Origin: Bacillota bacterium
GTDB taxonomy: Bacteria; Bacillota; Clostridia; Peptostreptococcales; Anaerovoracaceae
NCBI GenBank assembly: GCA_016286935.1
Contig: JAEEUO010000030.1
Span: 1-8,898 of the forward strand
DNA: 8,898 bases
Reading direction: 5' to 3'
Positions 1-8,169 of the stretch are shown here, piece by piece. Position numbers and translations under genes: made by a program. How positions within the stretch are numbered: the first letter of the stretch is position 1; the number at the start of each line of letters is the position of its first letter. The notes under the pieces are model-generated. The model worked only from the letters and a program-made list of their open reading frames with translations, was not told the DNA's origin and ran no database searches.

Positions 1-1967
<1,967 letters not shown>

Positions 1968-1997
1968 TGTTCTTTCCTCCTATATTTCAACCTGAAG

Positions 1998-2759
1998 TTA
2001 TTTCTCAGCGGCTTCCTTCGCGTCCTGAGCGGCGGCTTCGGCTTCCTTCGCGGCAGCTTCGCCGGCGTCCATGGATTCGCCCTGTTTGCCTTCGATCACG
2101 GCGTCCGCCATGCGGCCGACGATGAGCTTCACAGCGCGGATCGCGTCGTCGTTCGCGGGGATGACGTAGTCGACGTCGTCCGGATCGCAGTTCGTGTCGA
2201 CGATGCCGACGGTCGGGATGCCGAGGATGCGGGCTTCCTTGACCGCGATCTTTTCCTTCTTCGGGTCGACGACGAAGATCGCGCCGGGCATACCCTTCAT
2301 GTTCTTCATGCCGCCGAGGTACTTTTCGAGTTTGTCGGCTTCGGCCTGGAGCTTGGAGACTTCCTTCTTCGAGAGCTTCTGGAAGGTTCCGTCTTCCGCC
2401 ATCATGTTGATGTCGGCGAGTCTCTTGATGCGGGTGGAGATCGTCTTGTAGTTGGTCAGCATGCCGCCGAGCCAGCGTTCGTTGACGTAGAACATGCCGC
2501 AGCGGGCCGCTTCATCGGCGACGGCAGCCTGGGCCTGTTTCTTCGTGCCGACGAAGAGGACGGGCTTTCCGGAAGCGGCGACTTTCTGCATGAAGTCGTA
2601 CGCTTCGTCGATCTTCTTCACGGTTTTCTGAAGGTCGATGATGTAGATTCCGTTGCGCTCGGTGAAGATGTACGGAGCCATCTTCGGGTTCCAACGACGG
2701 GTCTGGTGGCCGAAGTGGACGCCCGCTTCGAGCAGCTGTTTCATAGAGATGACTGACAT
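1998..2759 (-). CDS. rpsB: 30S ribosomal protein S2
   Basis: S2 is a late-assembling protein of the small ribosomal subunit. In E. coli it also represses its own rpsB-tsf mRNA. The 253-residue product opens [19 protein letters not shown] and continues with [18 protein letters not shown] (21-38), IDLQKT (41-46), VGTKKQAQ (70-77), [11 protein letters not shown] (93-103), PGAIFVVDP (158-166) and VDTNCDPD (187-194). An Ala/Glu-rich tail of about 25 residues follows, common in S2. I chose the ATG at 2759 because it matches the family N-terminus and has AGGAGG at 2769-2774. An in-frame GTG at 2819 and an ATG 30 bases upstream of the chosen start would only add Arg/Lys-rich residues encoded by the leader. 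A promoter and structured leader precede it. Confidence 0.98.
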   Translation of the reverse strand: MSVISMKQLLEAGVHFGHQTRRWNPKMAPYIFTERNGIYIIDLQKTVKKIDEAYDFMQKVAASGKPVLFVGTKKQAQAAVADEAARCGMFYVNERWLGGMLTNYKTISTRIKRLADINMMAEDGTFQKLSKKEVSKLQAEADKLEKYLGGMKNMKGMPGAIFVVDPKKEKIAVKEARILGIPTVGIVDTNCDPDDVDYVIPANDDAIRAVKLIVGRMADAVIEGKQGESMDAGEAAAKEAEAAAQDAKEAAEK

Positions 2760-2768
2760 TGGTTTTTT

Positions 2769-2774
2769 CCTCCT
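2769..2774 (-). promoter_or_regulatory. rpsB ribosome binding site
   Basis: AGGAGG stands nine bases before the ATG at 2759. It decides against the in-frame upstream GTG (2819) and ATG (2789), because an upstream start would put this site inside the coding region. A short TGGT/ACCA stem (loop TAAA) abuts it. Confidence 0.85.
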
Positions 2775-2787
2775 GGTTTTAACCATC

Positions 2788-2853
2788 CACTCCCGGGCTT
2801 CTGAGGGGCTAAACCGCACGACGCGGCACCGGTCCTCGCCCTTTGGGGGTGTG
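2788..2853 (-). promoter_or_regulatory. Structured rpsB mRNA leader, candidate S2-responsive element
   Basis: Read as RNA on the minus strand, four helices nest. P1 pairs CACACCC (2853-2847) with GGGAGUG (2794-2788), with one A-A mismatch. P2 pairs GGGC (2841-2838) with GCCC (2798-2795). P3 pairs GAGG (2837-2834) with CCUC (2806-2803). P4 pairs ACCG (2833-2830) with CGGU (2816-2813), closing a 13-base loop. Unpaired CCAAA, AGAA and UUAGCC segments separate them asymmetrically. P2 and P3 are continuous on the 5' side, while P1 and P2 are continuous on the 3' side. Position between the promoter and rpsB fits a ribosomal-protein autoregulatory leader, as known for rpsB in E. coli. The pairing was found by eye, without an energy calculation or alignment. 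Confidence 0.5.
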
Positions 2854-2865
2854 CATTATGAATCA

Positions 2866-2882
2866 CGCGGCAAAAGGCCACG
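2866..2882 (-). promoter_or_regulatory. Hairpin at the extreme 5' end of the rpsB transcript
   Basis: CGUGGC (2882-2877) pairs with GCCGCG (2871-2866), including one G-U pair, around a CUUUU loop. The predicted transcription start is near 2884, so this stem would sit within about two bases of the 5' end. Such placement is known to stabilise bacterial mRNAs against 5'-dependent decay. The stem is visible; the role is inferred. Confidence 0.4.
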
Positions 2883-2889
2883 CTCGAAT

Positions 2890-2918
2890 AGTGTACTATA
2901 CGATATTGAGAGTTGCAA
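2890..2918 (-). promoter_or_regulatory. Predicted sigma70/sigmaA-type promoter of rpsB-tsf
   Basis: The -35 TTGCAA (2918-2913) and -10 TACACT (2895-2890) each match consensus at 4 of 6 bases and are exactly 17 bases apart. The start would fall near 2884, giving a leader of about 125 bases. Directly upstream, 2920-2946 is rich in A-tracts on the minus strand (GAAAAAC, CAAAAC, CAAAAAAC), resembling an UP element as expected for a ribosomal-protein promoter. The -35 lies inside the 10-bp palindrome AGTTGCAACT (2911-2920). No intrinsic terminator separates it from the upstream gene. Confidence 0.6.
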
Positions 2919-2946
2919 CTGTTTTTTGAAGAGTTTTGAACGTTTT

Positions 2947-4170
2947 TCAGAACCTTTTGTCCTGGGTGTAGACAAAGTCCTTACAGTGTTGCGTGATCGC
3001 ATTCGCGGCCTGCTCATAGATCTCCCGGTAACTCGTTCCGGCCTCCCACGGATCGGACGCATCGGGGTGGTACGAATACCGCGGTTTGACGGAGCCGTAC
3101 GAAGAGAGTTTCTTCATGAAGCAATATGGGAATCGCGCGCCTTCCTTGAATCCTTCGTAGGTGTCCCTCGAAAACTCGGCGAACGTGATGACCGTTTCGA
3201 CGAGCATCCGGTAGGCGACGACGAGGGACTGGCAGGCTTTGGTCTTACAGGCCTTTTCGGCCGCCGGGATCTCGCCGGTCAGGACCTTGTTGGCGCGGTC
3301 GATTACGTTATTCGCCTCGTCCCTTATGTCGGACATCCAGGCGATCGCACTGGTGTACCGGTCGAGCCCGCCCATATTGGCATACGTGGTCGGATACACG
3401 CCGAAAACGCCCTTGCCGCGGTGGACGATATGTACGTTTGCGGGGTTCTTCTTGAAATTGTCCAGATAGTCCTTCAGCCGTTCTTCGTAATAGTAGAACG
3501 CCAGTTTTTCCGGCGGCATCTTGTCCTTGTTCGCCTCATAGTACATCGCGCAGCGTTCGGCGTTCCGTTCCATGGCGGCCCAGTCCTGGTTGATCTGGTC
3601 GGAGAAGAGCTTGAGGCCTTCATTGATATCGTCGTACGTTTGCTGAGAGGCGCCTGATTTTTCGAGGTTATCCTTGAGCCGCTGGAGCTTGAAGCCATTC
3701 TTGAGCGGCAGATATCCCAGAATCTCCCAGAGGCGGCCGGTGGTATCGAGGAGCGCGCCGGCGTCCTTGTAGTACTCCTGGACGATGCGGAACCGGTCCT
3801 GTTTCTCCTTGGAGAGGTTGTTGAACCAGATCATCCACTGGGGGCCCGTCGTGTTTTTGAACGTTTCGCGGTTCGTGATGTAGAATTGGTCGATCCAGCT
3901 CTCGGCGCTGAGGTCCTTCGTCCGGAGCGCTTTGATCAGCTCGGCCACCTTCTCATAGTTGTTGTCGAGAACGACCCGATCGAGTTCCCTGGACAACGTG
4001 GTGACGCGCGTGATCAGGCCGTTGATCTCGGAGAGGATCGCGTTTTCGTCGAGATTCTCCCAAAGATCGGCCTGGCGGGCTTCCTCCTGGGCGATCAGTT
4101 CGGTATCGTCTTCCGTAAAGTCGTAGCCGTTTTCGTTATCGTCCTGCGTAAAATCGTATCCGTTTCCCAT
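2947..4170 (-). CDS. Uncharacterised 407-aa protein with an N-terminal tandem repeat
   Basis: I do not recognise this family. The 407-residue protein has no signal peptide and no long hydrophobic segment, so it looks cytoplasmic. Residues 3-13 and 14-24 are two near-identical 11-residue units, NGYDFTQDDNE and NGYDFTEDDTE. An acidic, probably helical segment follows (22-85, possible coiled coil). The rest is aromatic-rich and mainly helical in appearance, with local clusters such as QWMIWF (111-116), YYYEE (226-230) and a glycine-bearing stretch HRGKGVFGVYP (250-260). Five cysteines are present (207, 308, 313, 350, 396), but there is no obvious metal motif. The start is the ATG at 4170, with GGAGG at 4177-4181. 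It follows the 428-aa gene by 18 bases and is almost certainly cotranscribed with it. Both proteins end in Arg-Phe. A scaffold or structural role is possible, but no function can be assigned. Confidence 0.85.
   Translation of the reverse strand: MGNGYDFTQDDNENGYDFTEDDTELIAQEEARQADLWENLDENAILSEINGLITRVTTLSRELDRVVLDNNYEKVAELIKALRTKDLSAESWIDQFYITNRETFKNTTGPQWMIWFNNLSKEKQDRFRIVQEYYKDAGALLDTTGRLWEILGYLPLKNGFKLQRLKDNLEKSGASQQTYDDINEGLKLFSDQINQDWAAMERNAERCAMYYEANKDKMPPEKLAFYYYEERLKDYLDNFKKNPANVHIVHRGKGVFGVYPTTYANMGGLDRYTSAIAWMSDIRDEANNVIDRANKVLTGEIPAAEKACKTKACQSLVVAYRMLVETVITFAEFSRDTYEGFKEGARFPYCFMKKLSSYGSVKPRYSYHPDASDPWEAGTSYREIYEQAANAITQHCKDFVYTQDKRF
4099..4164 (-). repeat. 33-bp in-frame tandem duplication
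   Basis: Two adjacent 33-base units (4164-4132 and 4131-4099) match at 28 of 33 positions by direct comparison. They encode NGYDFTQDDNE and NGYDFTEDDTE. Two of the five changes are silent (GGA/GGC, GAT/GAC). The others change Gln to Glu and Asn to Thr. This is a fairly recent duplication retained in frame right after the start codon. Confidence 0.9.
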
Positions 4171-4188
4171 GGTTTTCCTCCGCCTTCC

Positions 4189-5475
4189 TTAGAATCTCTG
4201 TTCGTAATCACGAATATACCACCGCCCGCCGTTCGTCCGGATGAGGTTCCGGCGGTTCGGGCTGCCGAGCTGTTTGCCGTTCTTGTCGTAGGCGATCGTC
4301 TCGACGGAGGCGTACTCGACCTTGTCGCCGTAGCGCTCCGCGATCTTCTTCTGTTCGTCCGCGGACAGGAAGAAGGAATCGAGGCCGGTCGAGTCGCTGT
4401 AGCCCTGGACGACCGTGATCTGGGTCGCGTCGGGCTGGACCACGGCGTGGACGTACTCGCCGTGGAAACGCTCCTGGTGGAGATCCCAGTAGTACAGGAG
4501 CAGCGATTCCTGGATCGGGTTCTGGCGCCGTTCGGGCTGGACGCAATCGAGATAGAGGTCGTAGTTCTTTTCCTTGATCGCCTGGCGGAAGATCTCGACA
4601 AGGCGTTCGGGGGTGACGTCCTCCGGTACGGATTTCTCCGTGAACCAGCTTTCCTTGATGGCCTTGACGTCCTCTTCGCCGACGAATTTCCCGCTCGTCT
4701 CGTTCTCTTCGTCATAGACGCCGAGGACGTGGCCGGGGACGTAGAGCGCGACCGGCTCGACGATCGGCGCGTAGACCGGGGCGCCGGCTTTCTGTTCGCC
4801 CGCTTCGGGGACTTCCATCGTGATGTCGATGATCTTTCCGAGCACGGTCCAGCATTCCACGTCCTTCATCGTGGTGTCGACCTGGCGGCGGTATCTCTTG
4901 ACCGCTTCGTACGGCCCGAGCCATTTCCGCGTGTCGATCTTCACGAAATACATGCCGGTCGAACGCTTGCCGACGGAGATGAACTCGCCGGAAACGCCCA
5001 TGAACTGGTTCATCGGGTAGCGGACCTCGTCGAGGATCACGTATTTCCCGGTGTATTCCTCCGGATCGACGGCCGTGACGTCCGGCGCGGGGAAGGCCTT
5101 TTCGAGCGTCTGGTCCGCGTACTGGGCGGTCAGGGCCTTCCAGCCGTCCTCGCTCTTCTGGGCGTAGATCGCCTTGATGTTCTCTTCGTTCTTCAGATAC
5201 GCGAGCATCTCCTCGGTGATCGTCGAGGAGCCGCCGGTCGAGCCGATGACGCAGGCCTTCGCGCGGTCGAAGAGGTCCTTCACGCGCTGGTCGTTCGGCG
5301 CAAATTCCACAAGGATCTTCACGCGTCCGAGGGCGTCCTCCTTCGAGCGGAAGTTTCCGGAGGCGCCGTTCGCGCGCTTCACCTCCGCCTCGAACTCCTT
5401 CAGGTAGAACTCCGCCTGCTGGATGCGCATCGTGAGGTTGGTTTCGTTTACCGAGAATGAGGTTTTGTCGACCAT
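4189..5475 (-). CDS. Uncharacterised 428-aa protein, possible NTF2-like C-terminal domain
   Basis: I do not recognise this family. The 428-residue product lacks a signal peptide and membrane segments. Three parts can be told apart. Residues 1-125 are mostly helical, with a Gly/Ser/Thr break (IGSTGGSSTIT, 77-87). Residues about 136-255 look beta-rich (GKYVILDEV at 143-151, GMYFVKID at 174-181, APVYAPIVEPVALYVPG at 232-248). After an acidic linker, residues about 287-428 alternate helix and strand, beginning RLVEIFRQAIKEKNYDLYL and ending RTNGGRWYIRDYEQRF. A helix-first domain ending in a Gly-x-Trp strand recalls NTF2-like/DUF4878-type domains, but this is an analogy of pattern, not a match. 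The start is the ATG at 5475, with AAAGGA at 5484-5489 and an 8-base spacer. It is first in a two-gene unit with its own promoter. No catalytic motif is apparent. Confidence 0.85.
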   Translation of the reverse strand: MVDKTSFSVNETNLTMRIQQAEFYLKEFEAEVKRANGASGNFRSKEDALGRVKILVEFAPNDQRVKDLFDRAKACVIGSTGGSSTITEEMLAYLKNEENIKAIYAQKSEDGWKALTAQYADQTLEKAFPAPDVTAVDPEEYTGKYVILDEVRYPMNQFMGVSGEFISVGKRSTGMYFVKIDTRKWLGPYEAVKRYRRQVDTTMKDVECWTVLGKIIDITMEVPEAGEQKAGAPVYAPIVEPVALYVPGHVLGVYDEENETSGKFVGEEDVKAIKESWFTEKSVPEDVTPERLVEIFRQAIKEKNYDLYLDCVQPERRQNPIQESLLLYYWDLHQERFHGEYVHAVVQPDATQITVVQGYSDSTGLDSFFLSADEQKKIAERYGDKVEYASVETIAYDKNGKQLGSPNRRNLIRTNGGRWYIRDYEQRF

Positions 5476-5517
5476 TGGGGTATTCCTTTCTTCGAAAACG
5501 ACGTAACAGTTTAATAT

Positions 5518-5546
5518 ATCATAACAGAATTATCGAACGGACTCAA
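5518..5546 (-). promoter_or_regulatory. Predicted promoter of the uncharacterised two-gene unit
   Basis: The -35 TTGAGT (5546-5541) and -10 TATGAT (5523-5518, 5 of 6 to consensus) are 17 bases apart, and the -10 carries an extended TG-T just upstream. The -35 and most of the spacer lie inside the last codons of tcdA. The start would be near 5511, leaving a leader of about 36 bases before the ATG at 5475. It is the best consensus match among the promoters seen here. Confidence 0.65.
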
Positions 5547-6258
5547 TTCGCGTGAGCAGATTTCGGACGACTTCGGAGGCGATCAGAAGGCCCGCCGACG
5601 CGGGGACGAAGATGGCCGATCCGACGGGTCCCGGACCGGTGCGGACGGGCAATTCCTCGGAGAAGACGCATTTCGCGTGAGCGATCCCGCGCTTGCGGAG
5701 CTCGACGCGGACGGCCTTCGCGAGCGGGCAGTTGTGGGTCTTCGAAATATCCGCAACGCGCAGCTCCGACGGGTCGAGGCGGTTGCCCGTGCCCATCGAC
5801 ATGATGAACGGGATCCCCTCCCCCGTACAGGCGTCCGCGATCGCGACCTTCGCGGGGACGTCGTCGATCGCGTCGACGACGTAATCCCACTCGTACTCGG
5901 CCGGTCCCGGGCCGTCCGGAACCACGAGGCCGAACGTCGCGAGATTACCGGGCGTCACCTTTTCCGCAAAGCAAACGACCCGGGTATCCGGGTCGATCTC
6001 GCGCACCCGCTCCGCAAAAACGTCGGTCTTCCGCCTTCCGACGGTCGACTCCAGCGCGAGGAGCTGGCGGTTGATATTGGATTCGCTGACGGTATCGAAA
6101 TCGCAGATGCCGATCGTGCCGACGCCCGTGCGGGCAAGCGCTTCGAGGACATAGCCGCCCACGCCGCCGGCTCCGAACACGAGCACGCGGCTCTTGCGCA
6201 GCGTTTCAAGCCCTTCGTCGCCGATCAGCCGGCGCGTCCGTTCCGCGCGGTCTTCCAT
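5530..6258 (-). CDS. tcdA: tRNA threonylcarbamoyladenosine dehydratase (TcdA/CsdL family)
   Basis: TcdA is an E1-like, ATP-dependent enzyme that cyclises t6A at position 37 of ANN-decoding tRNAs to ct6A. The 242-residue protein shows the nucleotide-binding GAGGVGG (29-35), the E1-type CDFDTVSESNINRQ (52-65), a lysine in GRRKTD (77) expected to contact ATP, and DAIDDVPAK (129-137). The family-specific GTGNRLDP (156-163), DISKTHNCPLA (170-180), FSEELP (199-204) and GSAIFVPASAGLLIASEVV (213-231) follow. These distinguish it from ThiF and MoeB, which carry extra cysteine pairs. I chose the ATG at 6258. It comes one base after the rpoZ stop, with GGAAG upstream. A TTG at 6279 in the same frame would overlap rpoZ by 20 bases and add seven unconserved residues. 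It is last in the gmk-rpoZ unit, and the next promoter is embedded in its 3' end. Confidence 0.93.
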   Translation of the reverse strand: MEDRAERTRRLIGDEGLETLRKSRVLVFGAGGVGGYVLEALARTGVGTIGICDFDTVSESNINRQLLALESTVGRRKTDVFAERVREIDPDTRVVCFAEKVTPGNLATFGLVVPDGPGPAEYEWDYVVDAIDDVPAKVAIADACTGEGIPFIMSMGTGNRLDPSELRVADISKTHNCPLAKAVRVELRKRGIAHAKCVFSEELPVRTGPGPVGSAIFVPASAGLLIASEVVRNLLTRIESVR

Positions 6259-6259
6259 C

Positions 6260-6499
6260 CTAGAGTTCTTCCGGTTCAACGGCTTCCGCTTCGAAATCCT
6301 CTACGGGAGCGCTCTGGTAGGTGATCAGGTCGTCGGCGATCTCGTGGGAGGCGATCGAGACGGGTTTCTGCTGGTCGTCTTCGATCAGCGCGGGCTTTCC
6401 GTCGATCAGATCGCGCGCTCTCTTCGCGGCGAGGATCACAAGGGTATAGCGGCTGTCTGCCTTATCGCGCACATCTTCGATGCGGGGATCGATCATCAT
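6260..6499 (-). CDS. rpoZ: DNA-directed RNA polymerase omega subunit
   Basis: Omega is the small subunit that clamps and chaperones beta-prime during RNA polymerase assembly. The 79-residue protein has the expected order for Clostridia: DPRIEDV (4-10), SRYTLVILAAKRARDL (16-31) with the conserved AAKRAR, KPVSIASHEIADDLITY (45-61), and a short acidic tail. The start ATG at 6499 overlaps the gmk stop as ATGA, a typical coupling arrangement. A second ATG follows immediately, but the AGGAGG site is 10 bases from the first and 13 from the second, favouring the first. Immediate linkage to gmk is the usual bacterial arrangement and supports the call. Confidence 0.95.
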   Translation of the reverse strand: MMIDPRIEDVRDKADSRYTLVILAAKRARDLIDGKPALIEDDQQKPVSIASHEIADDLITYQSAPVEDFEAEAVEPEEL

Positions 6500-7110
6500 A
6501 ATGCTTTTTCCTCCTCTTCAAACCGTTCGATCAGGTCCGTCATCGGACCGCGAACGCTGCATTTTTCGGCGTCCATGATCGCCTTCGCGTCGCGCACGGC
6601 GATCGCCAGATCGTCGTTGACGACGTAATAATCGTATTTCGGGATCTCGCGGACCTCGCGGGCCACGATCGACATCCGCTCGCGGATCTTTTCCTGCGTC
6701 TCCGTCCCGCGCTTCTCCAGGCGGCTCTTGAGGACCGCGAGGCTCGGCGGGATGATGAAGATCAGGATCGCTTCGGGATAGATCTCGCGGACCTGGGCGG
6801 CGCCCTTCACGTCGATCTCCAGAACGACGTCGCGGCCCTTCGCGAGCTGGGCCTCCATCTTCCGCTTCGGCGTGCCGTAGTAGTTACCGTACGTCTCGGC
6901 GTATTCGAGCAGGCCGCCTTCGCGGATCTCGCGCTCGAATTCCTCACGGGTGACGAAGAAGTACTCGACGCCGTCCTGTTCGGTCCCGCGCGGGGCGCGC
7001 GTCGTCATCGAGATCGACAGATAGAAATCCGTCAGCTTCGCCAGTTCCCGGCAGATCGTTCCCTTGCCGGCTCCGGACGGGCCGGAGATCACGTACAGTT
7101 TTCCGCTCAT
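6496..7110 (-). CDS. gmk: Guanylate kinase
   Basis: Guanylate kinase phosphorylates GMP to GDP with ATP and so feeds GTP, dGTP and (p)ppGpp pools in the cytoplasm. The 204-residue protein has the P-loop GPSGAGKGT (10-18), the GMP-binding segment SISMTTRAPRGTEQDGVEYFF (33-52, key residues Ser35, Arg38, Arg41 and Tyr50), EYAETYGNYYGT (69-80), LEIDVKGAAQV (98-107) with Asp100, and the lid region RLEKRGTET (130-138). Length is typical. The start is the ATG at 7110, preceded by AAAGG at 7118-7122. The frame continues 17 codons upstream, but those residues are unlike the family and lie downstream of a promoter. It heads the gmk-rpoZ-tcdA unit. No rpoZ-independent promoter is seen inside the gene. 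Confidence 0.98.
   Translation of the reverse strand: MSGKLYVISGPSGAGKGTICRELAKLTDFYLSISMTTRAPRGTEQDGVEYFFVTREEFEREIREGGLLEYAETYGNYYGTPKRKMEAQLAKGRDVVLEIDVKGAAQVREIYPEAILIFIIPPSLAVLKSRLEKRGTETQEKIRERMSIVAREVREIPKYDYYVVNDDLAIAVRDAKAIMDAEKCSVRGPMTDLIERFEEEEKAL
6510..6515 (-). promoter_or_regulatory. rpoZ ribosome binding site inside the end of gmk
   Basis: AGGAGG lies within the last gmk codons (the Glu-rich C-terminus), 10 bases before the ATG at 6499. It selects the first of two consecutive ATG codons. With the ATGA overlap, it suggests rpoZ translation is coupled to gmk. Confidence 0.8.
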
Positions 7111-7151
7111 TGGTTTGCCTTTCGTTTCGGGGTTGCGGCTTGCGGACATAT

Positions 7152-7180
7152 AGTTTACCACTTCCGCGCGGAATTTGCAA
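7152..7180 (-). promoter_or_regulatory. Predicted gmk-rpoZ-tcdA promoter with palindromic spacer
   Basis: The -35 TTGCAA (7180-7175) starts immediately after the recR TGA stop. The -10 TAAACT (7157-7152) is 17 bases downstream and is preceded by an extended TG-G. Each hexamer matches consensus at 4 of 6 bases. The spacer contains the perfect 12-bp palindrome TTCCGCGCGGAA (7162-7173), positioned where an operator would control initiation. The start would be near 7145, with a leader of about 35 bases. Confidence 0.55.
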
Positions 7181-7780
7181 TCAGAGTTCGCGCCGTCCCT
7201 CCATCGCCTTCGAGAGCGTCACCTCGTCCGCGTATTCGAGATCGCCGCCGACGGGGATGCCGTGGGCGATGCGGGTGACCTTGATCCCGGCGGGCTTGAG
7301 GAGCCGCGCGATGTACATCGCGGTCGCCTCGCCTTCGATGTTCGGGTTCGTCGCGAGGATGACCTCCTTGACGTCGTTTTGCTGAAGGCGGACGATCAGG
7401 CTCTTGAGGTTGATGTCCTCGGGGCCGATGCCGTCCATCGGGGAGATCACGCCGTGGAGGACGTGGTAGCGCCCTTTGAATTCGCGGATGCGCTCCATCG
7501 CGGCGACGTCGCGCGGCGTCTCGACGACGCAGATGACCGAATCGTCGCGGGACGAATCGCGGCAGAGCGGGCACGGATCGACGTCGGTCAGGTTTCCGCA
7601 GACCGAGCAGTATTTCATCGTCCGTTTCGCGTCTGTAATGGCGTCGGCGAGCTTCGCCGCGCTCTCCTCATCCATCGAGAGGATGTGGAACGCGAGGCGC
7701 TGGGCCGTCTTTCCGCCGATCCCGGGAAGGCGGGACAGCTGGGCGATCAGGTTGGCAAGCGGTTTCGCGTATTGTGCCAT
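7181..7780 (-). CDS. recR: Recombination mediator RecR
   Basis: RecR works with RecO (and RecF) to load RecA on SSB-coated single-stranded DNA during gap repair. The 199-residue protein is full length. It shows the N-terminal helix-hairpin-helix region ([20 protein letters not shown], 15-34), a C4 zinc finger (Cys58, Cys61, Cys70, Cys73), a Toprim domain (from about 81, with ICVVETPRD and the [12 protein letters not shown] block at 143-154), and the conserved C-terminal [17 protein letters not shown] (181-197). The start is the ATG at 7780. The gene follows ybaB by six bases with only a weak GGGG element 12 bases upstream, so translation is probably coupled to ybaB. The dnaX-ybaB-recR order is standard. 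Confidence 0.98.
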   Translation of the reverse strand: MAQYAKPLANLIAQLSRLPGIGGKTAQRLAFHILSMDEESAAKLADAITDAKRTMKYCSVCGNLTDVDPCPLCRDSSRDDSVICVVETPRDVAAMERIREFKGRYHVLHGVISPMDGIGPEDINLKSLIVRLQQNDVKEVILATNPNIEGEATAMYIARLLKPAGIKVTRIAHGIPVGGDLEYADEVTLSKAMEGRREL

Positions 7781-7786
7781 GACGCG

Positions 7787-8155
7787 CTAGAACCCCATGC
7801 CGGGGATCGAAAGGCCGCTCGTGAATTTGCTCATCTCGGTGTTCGAGAGCTCGTCGATCTGGCGGAGCGCTTCGTTCGCGGCCGTCAGGATCAGGTCCTG
7901 GACCATCTCCGGATCGTCCGGATCGAGGACCTCGGGCTTGATCTCGACCTTCGTGAGCTGGTGTTTGCCGTTGACGGTCACCGAGACGGCGCCGCCGCCG
8001 CTCGAGGCGGTGATCTCCTTCTCGTTCAGTTCGGCCTGGGCTTCCTCCATCTCGGCCTGCATCTGCTGGAGACGCGCGAGCTGGGCCTGCATGTTTCCGG
8101 CCTTGTTACCGCCGCCGGCGGGCTTTCTCTTGCCGGCTTTCATTCCTTTTCCCAT
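7787..8155 (-). CDS. ybaB: YbaB/EbfC nucleoid-associated protein
   Basis: YbaB/EbfC proteins are small dimeric DNA-binding proteins associated with the nucleoid, usually encoded between dnaX and recR. The 122-residue product has a basic, Gly/Lys-rich N-terminus (MGKGMKAGKRKPAGGG). A long helix rich in Gln and Met follows (22-45, LQQMQAEMEEAQAEL). The central strand motif GGGAVSVTVNGKHQLTKVEI (53-72) carries the family's G-x-V-x-V-x-x-x-G pattern. PEVLDPDD (74-81) and DLILTAANEAL (87-97) come next, and the end is SGLSIPGMGF. The start is the ATG at 8155, with AAAGGA at 8162-8167. The frame stays open upstream but overlaps dnaX, and those residues are not conserved. It lies 14 bases after the dnaX stop. 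Confidence 0.96.
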   Translation of the reverse strand: MGKGMKAGKRKPAGGGNKAGNMQAQLARLQQMQAEMEEAQAELNEKEITASSGGGAVSVTVNGKHQLTKVEIKPEVLDPDDPEMVQDLILTAANEALRQIDELSNTEMSKFTSGLSIPGMGF

Positions 8156-8169
8156 GGGTGTTCCTTTCT

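Noticed and set aside
2760..2819. N-terminal extension of S2 from an in-frame GTG
   Set aside because: The extension would be encoded by the structured leader, include the Shine-Dalgarno as codons, and precede the conserved family start [10 protein letters not shown].
3886..5460. 524-codon open frame on the plus strand opposite the 428-aa gene
   Set aside because: It has the same Asp/Arg/Leu/Val bias as the other shadow frames. The minus-strand gene has a promoter, ribosome binding site and balanced protein composition, so it was preferred.
2947..5475. Horizontal island or phage cargo
   Set aside because: No integrase, transposase, inverted terminal repeats, target-site duplication or tRNA is visible at its borders, and base composition looks similar to the neighbours by eye. 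Transfer is possible but not supported.
6259..6279. TTG start for tcdA giving a 249-aa product
   Set aside because: It adds seven unconserved residues and overlaps rpoZ by 20 bases. The ATG one base after the rpoZ stop is simpler.
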